Shown here: in pieces, positions 1-7,731 of the stretch
How the letters are laid out: every line of letters starts with the position of its first letter
How positions within the stretch are numbered: position 1 is the stretch's first letter
Source of the DNA: Skermanella aerolata KACC 11604
Lineage (GTDB): Bacteria; Pseudomonadota; Alphaproteobacteria; Azospirillales; Azospirillaceae
NCBI RefSeq assembly: GCF_000936425.1
Contig: NZ_AVFK01000007.1
Span: forward strand, 205,706 to 269,705
Reading direction: 5' to 3'
Length of the DNA stretch: 64,000 nt
The notes under the pieces: model-generated
What the model was told of the DNA's origin: nothing
Databases searched by the model: none
What the model saw: the letters and a program-made list of their open reading frames with translations, nothing else
Made by a program: the position numbers and the translations under genes

Positions 1-169
1 AGGATGAGATGAAATAGTCCTTTGAGCCTAACTTCCACTGTGGAGGAAAGGGCATTGCGCGAAATTCAATCTCTTGAGAGTAAATATCTGCCATCAAGAA
101 AATCCTCGATTAGCATAAGCATTTGATAGTCTTGAAACCAGTTTTCGAGCGAATCGGTGAAATGATAGC

Positions 170-1141
170 ATGTTGAATCCCGATTTCGAAACTACGGTTA
201 CCTCCGTCTACCGGACGATGTATCTCATCCGCCGCGTCGAGCAGGAGATCATCCGCCTTTACCCGACGGACAAGATCAAGAGTCCGGTGCATCTGTCGAT
301 CGGCCAGGAAGCGGTCGCGGCGGCGGTCTGCGCCCATCTGACCGTCCGGGACGTGGTGTTCGCCACGTATCGCGGGCACGCCGCCTATCTTGCCAAGGGC
401 GGCGACCTCAACGCCATGATGGCGGAGCTTTACGGCAAGGCGGGCGGCTGCGCGCGCGGCAAGGGCGGCTCGATGCATCTGGTCGATGCCTCCGTCGGCA
501 TGGTCGGCACTTCGGCGATCGTCGCATCGGCGATCCCGCAGGCGGTCGGCTACGCCTTCGCAAAGAAGGTCCGGAAGCGTCCCGGCATTGTCGTCAATTT
601 CTTCGGCGAGGGAGCCACCGACGAGGGCGCCTTCCACGAAAGCATGAACTTCGCGGCGCTCAAGGCGCTGCCCATCCTGTTCGTCTGCGAGAACAACTCC
701 TACGCCATATATTCGCGCGTCGAGGACCGCCTTGCCGGACCGGGGTTGTGCGCCCGCGCCGAAGCCTATGGCATCCCCGCCCGCCGGATCGAGGGCGGCG
801 GCGTGCTGGACCTGCTCGATGCCGCGGCGGAGGCGATTGGGGCAATCCGCGTCGGGTCGGGTCCGCGCTTCCTCGAATGCGAGACCTACCGCTGGCACGA
901 CCATGTCGGCCCCGGCGACGACCGGCAGTACCGGACCGGCTGCGAAGCGGAGCTCGACAGTTGGATCGCCACAGACCAGGTCGCGGCACTGGCGGAACGC
1001 CTGGACCGGACCATCGGTGAAGCGGCACGCCGGGCAGTCGAGCAGGCGGTGGAAATCGCACTGGCGGCGGCGATCGATTTTGCCGAAGACAGCCCCTATC
1101 CCCCGGAACAAGAAATTTTCGACCATGTCTTCGCCCAATAG
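170..1141 (+). CDS. Thiamine-diphosphate-dependent E1 alpha-like subunit (sugar locus)
   Basis: Product of 323 aa resembling the alpha subunit of pyruvate/acetoin dehydrogenase E1, which binds thiamine diphosphate and decarboxylates a 2-oxo acid. A family segment GKGGSMH lies near residue 100. The ThDP motif runs from FGEGATDEG to CENN, with Glu147 where the usual GDG motif has the Mg-ligand Asp, a conservative but notable change. Its stop overlaps the E1 beta start by 17 bp, so the two are surely translated together. No lipoyl E2 or E3 gene follows; the next genes make nucleotide sugars. I therefore infer a carboligase role, adding a two-carbon unit from pyruvate to a keto-sugar, rather than an oxidative complex. 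An ordinary acetoin/pyruvate dehydrogenase E1 is the alternative. The ATG at 170 is the first plausible start; the ribosome site is weak. Confidence 0.85.
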   Translation: MLNPDFETTVTSVYRTMYLIRRVEQEIIRLYPTDKIKSPVHLSIGQEAVAAAVCAHLTVRDVVFATYRGHAAYLAKGGDLNAMMAELYGKAGGCARGKGGSMHLVDASVGMVGTSAIVASAIPQAVGYAFAKKVRKRPGIVVNFFGEGATDEGAFHESMNFAALKALPILFVCENNSYAIYSRVEDRLAGPGLCARAEAYGIPARRIEGGGVLDLLDAAAEAIGAIRVGSGPRFLECETYRWHDHVGPGDDRQYRTGCEAELDSWIATDQVAALAERLDRTIGEAARRAVEQAVEIALAAAIDFAEDSPYPPEQEIFDHVFAQ

Positions 1142-2192
1142 CGACGAACGCGTCCTGACCTATGCCCAGGCGATCGCGGAAGCGATCCAGCAGGAAATGG
1201 CCCGCGATCCGGATGTCTTTGTCATGGGCCAAGGGGTCGACGACGCCAAGGGCATGTACGGGACCACCCTGGGCCTTCATGAAGAGTTCGGCGCCGACCG
1301 CAACTTCGACGTGCCGCTTGCCGAAGACGCGATGACTGGGATCGGGATCGGCGCGGCACTGGCCGGCCTGCGTCCTATCCAGGTCCATCAGCGAATGGAT
1401 TTCCTGCTGCTGTGCATGAACCAGCTCGTCAACATGGCGGCCAAGCAGTCGTACATGTTCTCCGGCGCCCATGCCGTGCCGCTGGTGGTGCGCGCCGTCA
1501 TTGGCCGCAGCTGGGGCCAGGGCGCGCAACACAGCCAGGCGTTCCATTCCTACTTCATGCATGTCCCGGGCTTGAAGGTCGTGGCGCCGACCACGCCGCA
1601 CGACGTCAAGGGTTGCCTGATCGCCGCGATCCGCGACAACAACCCGGTGGTCTTCGTCGAGCACCGGATGCTCTACGGCTTCAAGGGCATCGTACCCGAG
1701 GAAGCCTACGAGGTGCCGTTCGGTCAGGCGCGCCGGCTGACCGCCGGGTCCGACGTCACCATCGTCGCGATCAGCCACATGGTGGTGGAGGCCCTGCGCG
1801 CCGGCCATCTGCTGGCGGAGCGCGGCATCGGCGCCGAAGTGATCGACCCCGTCAGTCTGGCGCCGCTCGACATCGCCACCATCGCCGCGTCGGTGAGGCG
1901 GACTAGGCGTCTCCTGGTGGTCGACAATGGCTGGTTGAGCTGCGGCGCCAGCGCCGAGATCGTGTCCCAGGTGGTCGAGCGGCTCCAGGGCGAATCCACT
2001 TTCAGGGTGAAGCGCCTCGGCTATCTGGCGACCCCCTGCCCGACCACGCGGCCTCTGGAACAGATCTTCTATCCGACATCGCGGTCGATAGCGCTCGCCG
2101 CCCATGAGCTCGTCCATGGCGCCGGCGCGCCGACCTGGACCATCGCGCAGGACGATCCGCGCGAGATCGTCGAATTCAAGGGCCCGTTCTGA
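1125..2192 (+). CDS. Thiamine-diphosphate-dependent E1 beta-like subunit (sugar locus)
   Basis: Product of 355 aa matching the transketolase-type beta subunit of 2-oxo acid dehydrogenase E1, partner of the preceding alpha subunit in an alpha2beta2 enzyme. Recognisable segments are PLAEDAMTGIGIGAAL, which carries the conserved Glu, then GAQHSQAFHSYFMHVPGLKV, then NNPVVFVEHRMLYG, with a C-terminal transketolase domain (SDVTIVAISHMVVEAL). The ATG at 1125 lies inside the end of the alpha gene; the reading frame continues open upstream to 732, but only the segment from 1125 aligns with the family. The 3-dehydratase gene follows after 26 bp. Substrate is unknown; pyruvate as donor is an inference from the family. 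Confidence 0.86.
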   Translation: MSSPNSDERVLTYAQAIAEAIQQEMARDPDVFVMGQGVDDAKGMYGTTLGLHEEFGADRNFDVPLAEDAMTGIGIGAALAGLRPIQVHQRMDFLLLCMNQLVNMAAKQSYMFSGAHAVPLVVRAVIGRSWGQGAQHSQAFHSYFMHVPGLKVVAPTTPHDVKGCLIAAIRDNNPVVFVEHRMLYGFKGIVPEEAYEVPFGQARRLTAGSDVTIVAISHMVVEALRAGHLLAERGIGAEVIDPVSLAPLDIATIAASVRRTRRLLVVDNGWLSCGASAEIVSQVVERLQGESTFRVKRLGYLATPCPTTRPLEQIFYPTSRSIALAAHELVHGAGAPTWTIAQDDPREIVEFKGPF

Positions 2193-2218
2193 AGCGGGCG
2201 GTAGAGGGAGAACCCGAC

Positions 2219-3520
2219 ATGACCAGCACCGACGACCGGAACCCGGCCGATCTTCTTGAAATTGTCCGCGACAGCGTTTCGGCATACTGCGCCGCCGCCC
2301 ACGACTTCGGCTTCGATCCCGACGCTCCCGTCGTCAGGCTGCACGAGCCGACGTTCGGCGCGGAGGAGATCAACGCGGCGCTGGAATGCATGCTGACGAC
2401 CCACGTCACCATGGGACGGAAGGTCAAGGCGTTCGAGCGGGAGTTCGCCGACCTGTTCGGCTGGCGGCACGGGGTAATGAACAATTCCGGCTCCTCCGCC
2501 AACCTGCTGGCGATCGCCGGCCTGGCCAACCCCGCCGCCCGCGACGGGCTGAAGCCGGGGGACGAGGTGATCGTGCCGGCGCTGTCGTGGTCGACCACGG
2601 TGTGGCCGCTGATCCAGCTCGGGCTGGTCCCGGTGATCGTGGACATCGACCCGCTGACCCTGAACATCGATCCGGCCCAGATCGAGCGGGCGATCGGACC
2701 GAAGACGCGCGGCGTCATGATCGTCCCGGTCTACGGCAATCCCTGCGACATGGACGCCATCACGGACCTGTGCCGCCGGCACGGCCTGATCCTGATCGAG
2801 GACTGCTGCGAGGCGCTGGGCGCCTATTACGACGGCAAGCCGCTGGGCGGCTTCGGCCGGGTCGGCACCTTCAGCTTCTATTACTCCCACCACATGACGA
2901 CGCTCGAAGGCGGCATCTGCGTCACCGACGACTTCGAGCTGGCGGAGCTCTACAGGATCCTGCGTGCCCACGGCTGGGTCCGCGAGGTCGAGGACCAGCA
3001 GGTCTGGTACGACCGCTACCCGCATATCGACAAGCGGTTCCTGTTCGTCAACGTCGGCTACAACCTGCGGCCGACCGAGTTGCAGGGCGCCATGGGCTCG
3101 GTCCAGTTGCCGAAGCTGGCCGGGTTCGTCGACACCCGCCGGGCCAATGCCGCGTGGTTCGCGCGGGACCTGTCCAGATTCGGCGAGTTCTTCGACTTCC
3201 AGCAGGAAACGCCGAAGGGCCGTCATTCCTGGTTCGGCTTTCCGATCACCGTCCGCGACGAAGCACCCTTCGCCGTGACCGACCTGACCGCATCGCTCAA
3301 CCGGGCCGGGATCGAGACGCGTCCGATCATCTGCGGCAACATCGCCCTCCAGCCGGCCCTGAAGGACTGGCCCCACCGCGTCGTCGGCGATCTGCGGAAC
3401 GGGACGCGGGTCATGACCAACGCCTTTTCGTTCGGCAACCATCAGGCGATCGGCGAACAGGCCCGCAGCTACGTCACCGACCGGATCGGCGCCTTCATGC
3501 GCGACCGCGGCCTGGCTTGA
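2219..3520 (+). CDS. DegT/DnrJ-fold sugar 3-dehydratase (RfbH/ColD-type, PMP-dependent)
   Basis: Product of 433 aa with the type I aminotransferase fold of nucleotide-sugar aminotransferases (NNSGSSANLLA at 88-98; LIEDCCEALGA near 195). At the position of the PLP Schiff-base lysine it has histidine: SFYYSHHMTTLEGG, His224. A His here is the hallmark of E1/RfbH and ColD, which use PMP to remove the C3 hydroxyl of a 4-keto-6-deoxy nucleotide sugar instead of transaminating it. I see no CxC iron-sulfur signature like that of CDP-glucose E1, so a ColD-like mechanism acting on a GDP sugar fits better. The start at 2219 has a good ribosome site (agagggag). The gene lies between the E1 pair and a GDP-sugar dehydratase homologue. 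Confidence 0.85.
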   Translation: MTSTDDRNPADLLEIVRDSVSAYCAAAHDFGFDPDAPVVRLHEPTFGAEEINAALECMLTTHVTMGRKVKAFEREFADLFGWRHGVMNNSGSSANLLAIAGLANPAARDGLKPGDEVIVPALSWSTTVWPLIQLGLVPVIVDIDPLTLNIDPAQIERAIGPKTRGVMIVPVYGNPCDMDAITDLCRRHGLILIEDCCEALGAYYDGKPLGGFGRVGTFSFYYSHHMTTLEGGICVTDDFELAELYRILRAHGWVREVEDQQVWYDRYPHIDKRFLFVNVGYNLRPTELQGAMGSVQLPKLAGFVDTRRANAAWFARDLSRFGEFFDFQQETPKGRHSWFGFPITVRDEAPFAVTDLTASLNRAGIETRPIICGNIALQPALKDWPHRVVGDLRNGTRVMTNAFSFGNHQAIGEQARSYVTDRIGAFMRDRGLA

Positions 3521-3554
3521 ACGGGGCCAAAACGGGACTGGATGGATAGACGGA

Positions 3555-4574
3555 ATGACGAAACCGCGCGCGCTGATCACCGGAATCACGGGAATGGTCG
3601 GGTCCCACCTGGCCGAATACCTGATCGAGCATACCGACTGGGACGTCTACGGCCTGTGCCGGTGGCGCAGCCCGCTGAACAACCTGGAAGCGCTGGTCCC
3701 GCGCATCAACCGGGGCGACCGCATCCGACTGCTATACGGCGACCTACGGGACACGCTGTCGATCCAGCAGGCGGTGCGGCAGGCGCAGCCCGATTACGTC
3801 TTCCATCTGGCTGCCCAGAGCTTCCCGCGCACCAGCTTCGACGCCCCGCTCGACACGCTGGAAACCAATGTCCAGGGAACGGTGCGGGTGCTCGACGCGC
3901 TCAAGGACCATGCCCGGGACGCGGTGATCCACGTCTGCTCCTCGTCCGAGGTGTTCGGGCGGGTCCCGCGCGAGAAGCTGCCGATCGACGAGGACTGCAG
4001 CTTCCATCCCGCCTCGCCCTACGCCATCTCCAAGGTCGGCACCGATCTGGTCGGCCGCTACTATGCCGAAGCCTTCGGCATGACCACGCTGATCACCCGG
4101 ATGTTCACCCATACCGGACCCCGGCGCGGCGACGTCTTCGCGGAATCCAGCTTCGCCAAGCAGATCGCCCTGATCGAGGCGGACCTGATCGAGCCGGTCG
4201 TCAAGGTCGGCAACCTGAACTCGCTGCGGACGATCGCCGATGTCCGGGATGCCGTGCGGGCCTATCACGCGCTGGTGACGGTCGATCCCGTCGCCGGGGC
4301 CTGCTACAACATTGGCGGCACCTATAGCTGCTCGGTCGGCCAGATCCTGGATACGCTGATCGGCTTCTCCCCGCGCGGCAACGCGATCAGGGTCGAGGAG
4401 GACCCCGACCGGCTCCGGCCGATCGACGCCGACCTCCAGGTGCCGGACACCCGGCGCTTCAAGGCCCATACCGGCTGGGAACCGCAGATCCCGTTCGAGC
4501 GCACGATGCGCGACCTGCTCGACTACTGGCGCGGCGAGGTCAGCCGCCGGGGAGACAGCTTCCTTGTCCGCTGA
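3555..4574 (+). CDS. GDP-mannose 4,6-dehydratase-like extended SDR
   Basis: Product of 339 aa, an extended short-chain dehydrogenase. The NAD(P) loop GITGMVG is at 10-16; the active site is SSSE (Glu132) with Tyr156-x3-Lys160. The segment TRMFTHTGPRRGD resembles GDP-mannose 4,6-dehydratase and GDP-heptose dehydratases (DmhA/WcbK group). The Glu beside the SSS motif fits the dehydratase base. It would supply the 4-keto-6-deoxy substrate for the upstream 3-dehydratase. A reductase of the Rmd type is possible, since Rmd shares the SSE motif. It starts 34 bp after the 3-dehydratase and is probably in the same operon. Confidence 0.8.
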   Translation: MTKPRALITGITGMVGSHLAEYLIEHTDWDVYGLCRWRSPLNNLEALVPRINRGDRIRLLYGDLRDTLSIQQAVRQAQPDYVFHLAAQSFPRTSFDAPLDTLETNVQGTVRVLDALKDHARDAVIHVCSSSEVFGRVPREKLPIDEDCSFHPASPYAISKVGTDLVGRYYAEAFGMTTLITRMFTHTGPRRGDVFAESSFAKQIALIEADLIEPVVKVGNLNSLRTIADVRDAVRAYHALVTVDPVAGACYNIGGTYSCSVGQILDTLIGFSPRGNAIRVEEDPDRLRPIDADLQVPDTRRFKAHTGWEPQIPFERTMRDLLDYWRGEVSRRGDSFLVR

Positions 4575-4637
4575 TGTCCAGGACCCGGGCCAGGACGCGA
4601 GCCGTCACGCGGATCGGACCGGGGAAGAACCGCGTCC

Positions 4638-5639
4638 ATGATCATCACCCAGACCCCCTACCGAATCTCGTTCTTCGGCGGCGGCAGCGATTACCCGGCC
4701 TGGTTCCAGGACCATGGCGGCGCCGTGCTGGCGACCACCATCAACCGCTACTGCTACATCACCTGCCGACGTCTGCCGCCCTTCTTCGAGCACAAGAGCC
4801 GGGTGGCGTGGTCACGGATCGAGACGGTCCGCGACCACGCGGAGATCGAGCATCCGGTGATCCGTACCGTCCTGAAGCACCTATCGATAGACTTCGGCAT
4901 CGAGATCCATCACGACGGCGACCTTCCCGCCCGCTCCGGGCTGGGTTCCAGCTCGGCCTTCACGGTCGGCATGCTCCACGCCCTGCACGCCCTGGAGGGC
5001 CGGCTCAGGAGCAAGCAGCAGCTTGCGGACGAGGCGATCTTCGTCGAGCAGAAGCTGCTGCTTGAAAGCGTCGGGGTTCAGGATCAGATCGAGACCGCCT
5101 TCGGCGGATTGAACCGGATCACCATCCGGCAGGACGGATCCTACGACGTCCAGCGCCTCATCCTCCCGGCGCTCCGCATGGAGGAACTCCGCTCCAATCT
5201 CATGCTGTTCTACACGGGCGTATCGCGCTTCGGGTCGAGCATCGCCGCCGATGTCGTCGCCTCGATGCCGAACAAGCATCAGGAAGTGACGCTGATGCGG
5301 CAGATGGTCGAAGAGGCCGTCGATTGTCTGGCCGGCGGCGGGGACCTGAACGGCTTCGGCCGAATGCTTCATGAATCATGGCAGTTGAAGCGCAGCCTGT
5401 CGGGCAGGATCGCACCCGCCTTCATCGACGAAATCTACCAGGCCGCCCGCGCGGCCGGAGCCGTGGGCGGCAAGCTGCTTGGGGCGGGAGGCGGCGGCTT
5501 CATGCTGTTCTTCGTGCCGCCGGACGCTCAGCCGAGCGTGCGGAGCGCGCTCGGCGACCTGCTGACCATCCCGATCGAGTTCGAGCGTAGCGGGACGAAG
5601 CTCATCTTCCACGAACCGGACACGGCATCGTCAGTCTGA
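4638..5639 (+). CDS. GHMP sugar kinase (HddA-like)
   Basis: Product of 333 aa of the GHMP kinase superfamily. Motif 1 is TPYRISFFGGGSDYP (6-20), the ATP loop is PARSGLGSSSAF (97-108), and motif 3 is KLLGAGGGGFML near the C-terminus. The closest family I recognise is D-glycero-alpha-D-manno-heptose 7-phosphate kinase (HddA), which acts on the route to GDP-heptose; L-fucose/arabinose-type sugar kinases are related alternatives. If it is HddA-like, the substrate of this locus may be a GDP-heptose rather than GDP-mannose. No gmhA, gmhB or hddC is visible in the window. It converges with and overlaps the next minus-strand gene by 9 bp. Confidence 0.8.
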   Translation: MIITQTPYRISFFGGGSDYPAWFQDHGGAVLATTINRYCYITCRRLPPFFEHKSRVAWSRIETVRDHAEIEHPVIRTVLKHLSIDFGIEIHHDGDLPARSGLGSSSAFTVGMLHALHALEGRLRSKQQLADEAIFVEQKLLLESVGVQDQIETAFGGLNRITIRQDGSYDVQRLILPALRMEELRSNLMLFYTGVSRFGSSIAADVVASMPNKHQEVTLMRQMVEEAVDCLAGGGDLNGFGRMLHESWQLKRSLSGRIAPAFIDEIYQAARAAGAVGGKLLGAGGGGFMLFFVPPDAQPSVRSALGDLLTIPIEFERSGTKLIFHEPDTASSV

Positions 5640-6599
5640 GCGCCGGTCGAAGGCGTCCCGCCACCAGGAGATCGTCCGGCGGATACCCTCCTCCAGCGGG
5701 ATCGTCGCGGTCCAGCCGAGTTCCCGGCGCGCCTTGGAGCAATCCAGGCAGAGCGCCGTCCTGATCGTCGGCTGCGACAGGTCGTAGCGGACCGTCAGGT
5801 CCCGGCCGGATGCGGCGACGATCATGGAGACAAGGTCCCTGACCGCCACCGCCCGTCCGGCCCCGGCGTTGAACAGTTCGTACGGTGTTTTCTGGAGATC
5901 GATGGCGCGCCGGACGAAGTCGACCAGATCGGCGACATGGATCAGGTCGCGGGCCTCCTCGCCGCTGCCCCAGACGGTGACGACGCCGTCCGCCGCCGTC
6001 ATCACCTTAGTCACGGTCGCGCCGAAGACATGGCTTCTTTCCAGGTCGAACTTGTCGTGCGGACCGTAGACGTTGGAATGCCGGATCACCGTATGCCGGG
6101 TGGTTCCCAGGCGGGAGAAGAACTCGCACATCTTCTCGACATAGATCTTGGTCCAGCCGATCCCGAAGTAGCGGTCGTTCAAGGCTTCGGCCGGGTCCCA
6201 GTCGGTTTCCGCCAGGGGAGTCCCGGACGACGGATACATCATGGTGCAGCTGAAGAAGACGAAGTGCGCCACCCCAAGGTCATGGGCGGCGCGCAGCAGG
6301 AGCGAGTTCATGACGGCGTTGTCGGTGACATGGATGTGGGGCCGCGTCACGATGTCCTTCGAACCGGACGTCGTGGCGGCGGCCTGGATCACCACGTCCA
6401 TGCCGTCCAGCAGGCGGGAAACGGTATCGGCGTCACGCAGGTCGCCCTGATGCCAGACGATGCCCGGACAATCGTAGGCCGGCCGGGTGAAGCGCACCGC
6501 GTGGATTTCCAGATCGCCGCGCAGGGTAAGGGCTTCGGTCAGGTTGCGCCCGATGAAGCCGGTCGCCCCGCAGATCAGGACCTTCCGTTTCGCCGTCAT
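5631..6599 (-). CDS. NAD-dependent epimerase/reductase, GDP-fucose-synthase-like
   Basis: Product of 322 aa, an extended SDR with GATGFIG (11-17). It shares layout with GDP-L-fucose synthase: SCTMMYP near 117-123, then a K-I-x3-K-M-C-E-F helix, then NVYGPHDKFD. The catalytic Tyr/Lys spacing is odd. The best alignment puts Tyr144 seven residues before Lys151 instead of four, so the loop carries three extra residues (YFGIGWTK). It may epimerise or reduce a 4-keto sugar, or reduce the branch ketone added by the E1 pair. It lies 21 bp downstream of fcl and is likely co-transcribed with it. Confidence 0.75.
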   Translation of the reverse strand: MTAKRKVLICGATGFIGRNLTEALTLRGDLEIHAVRFTRPAYDCPGIVWHQGDLRDADTVSRLLDGMDVVIQAAATTSGSKDIVTRPHIHVTDNAVMNSLLLRAAHDLGVAHFVFFSCTMMYPSSGTPLAETDWDPAEALNDRYFGIGWTKIYVEKMCEFFSRLGTTRHTVIRHSNVYGPHDKFDLERSHVFGATVTKVMTAADGVVTVWGSGEEARDLIHVADLVDFVRRAIDLQKTPYELFNAGAGRAVAVRDLVSMIVAASGRDLTVRYDLSQPTIRTALCLDCSKARRELGWTATIPLEEGIRRTISWWRDAFDRRSD

Positions 6600-6620
6600 C
6601 CTATCTGCCGCTCCCGATGG

Positions 6621-7574
6621 TCATCTCCTGGCATCCAGCGCGCCGGGATTGTCGTTCAGCCACCGGAAGGTGCTCTCGATCCCTTGCCGCAGCCCGATCC
6701 GGGCCCGCCATCCCAGGCCCGTCATCCTGGACACGTCCAGCAGCTTGCGGGGAGCGCCGTCGGGCTTGCCGGGGTCGAACACGAACTCGCCCCGGTATCC
6801 GGCGACGTCGGCGATCAGCTCGGCAAGTTCACGGATGGAGACGTCTTGGCCGACCCCGGCATTGACATGCTGGGACCCGGAGTAGCGTTTCATCAGGAAG
6901 ACGCAGGCATCGGCGGCATCGTCCACGTGCATGAATTCCCGCCGCGGCGCTCCCGTGCCCCAAAGCTCGATACGGTCCAGCCGGTCCCGCTTGCCGGCAT
7001 GGATCTTCCGCATCAGCGCCGGCAGGACATGGCCGCTCATCAGGTCGAAGTTGTCGTTAGGACCGTATAGGTTGGTCGGCACCGTGGAAATGAAGTCGCA
7101 GCCGTGCTGGCGCCGGTAGTCCTGGCACATCTGGATGCCGGTGATCTTGGCGATCGAATAGGGCCGGTTGGTAGCTTCGGGCGGACCGGACAGCAGGGCG
7201 TCCTCGGCCATCGGCTGGGACGCCAGCTTGGGATAGACGCAGGACGACCCGAGGAACAGAAGCTTCTCCACGCCGACCTGATGGGCGGTGCGGATGATGT
7301 TGGCGCCGATCAGCAGGTTGTCGTAGATGAAGTCGGCCGGCAGGGCATCGTTGGCATGGATGCCGCCGACCCTGGCCGCCGCGATGAAGACGGCGTCCGG
7401 ACGGTTGCCGGACATCCAGGCCTCGACATCGACCTGACGGCGCAGGTCCAGGCTCCGCCTGTCCACCGTCAGGACCGTGCAGTCCTCGCCGGAAAGGCGG
7501 CGCACGAGCGCCGAGCCCACCATGCCGGTATGGCCGGCCACCCAGACGCGCTTTCCGGTAAGATCATACAGCAT
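6621..7574 (-). CDS. fcl: GDP-L-fucose (or GDP-colitose-type) synthase
   Basis: Product of 317 aa and a clear member of the GDP-4-keto-6-deoxymannose 3,5-epimerase/4-reductase family. GHTGMVG is at 14-20, the catalytic SSCVYP at 110-115 (Cys112), Tyr139-x3-Lys143, and TNLYGPNDNFD follows. The Ser/Cys/Tyr/Lys set is complete. ColC, which makes GDP-L-colitose, is the same family; because this locus also has a ColD-like 3-dehydratase, the physiological substrate may be a 3,6-dideoxy sugar. I chose the ATG at 7574 because the NAD loop then sits at the usual distance from the N-terminus; the open frame extends 23 codons further without family match. Confidence 0.85.
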   Translation of the reverse strand: MLYDLTGKRVWVAGHTGMVGSALVRRLSGEDCTVLTVDRRSLDLRRQVDVEAWMSGNRPDAVFIAAARVGGIHANDALPADFIYDNLLIGANIIRTAHQVGVEKLLFLGSSCVYPKLASQPMAEDALLSGPPEATNRPYSIAKITGIQMCQDYRRQHGCDFISTVPTNLYGPNDNFDLMSGHVLPALMRKIHAGKRDRLDRIELWGTGAPRREFMHVDDAADACVFLMKRYSGSQHVNAGVGQDVSIRELAELIADVAGYRGEFVFDPGKPDGAPRKLLDVSRMTGLGWRARIGLRQGIESTFRWLNDNPGALDARR

Positions 7575-7731
7575 GGGGAACCTGCCCGAGGGAAACGCAC
7601 GGCCCCGTCGGTATGGCGTCGCCTCGCATCCGGCTCGAAGCACGGATGGCGGAACAAGCCCCGACCGTTGGACCGGGGCGAGTCTAGAGAGAAAGCGTTA
7701 ACTAAAATATACCCGCCCCCGACCCATCCCC

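Noticed and set aside
1..169. Gene fragment at the left edge
   Set aside because: No frame with gene-like codon use; AT-rich leader only.
170..2192. Ordinary pyruvate dehydrogenase operon
   Set aside because: No lipoyl E2 or E3 gene is present and all following genes are nucleotide-sugar enzymes; kept only as the alternative.
660..2285. Long minus-strand frame opposite the E1 genes
   Set aside because: Arg/Gly/His-rich translation with no family features; it mirrors the G/C-ending codons of the real plus-strand genes.
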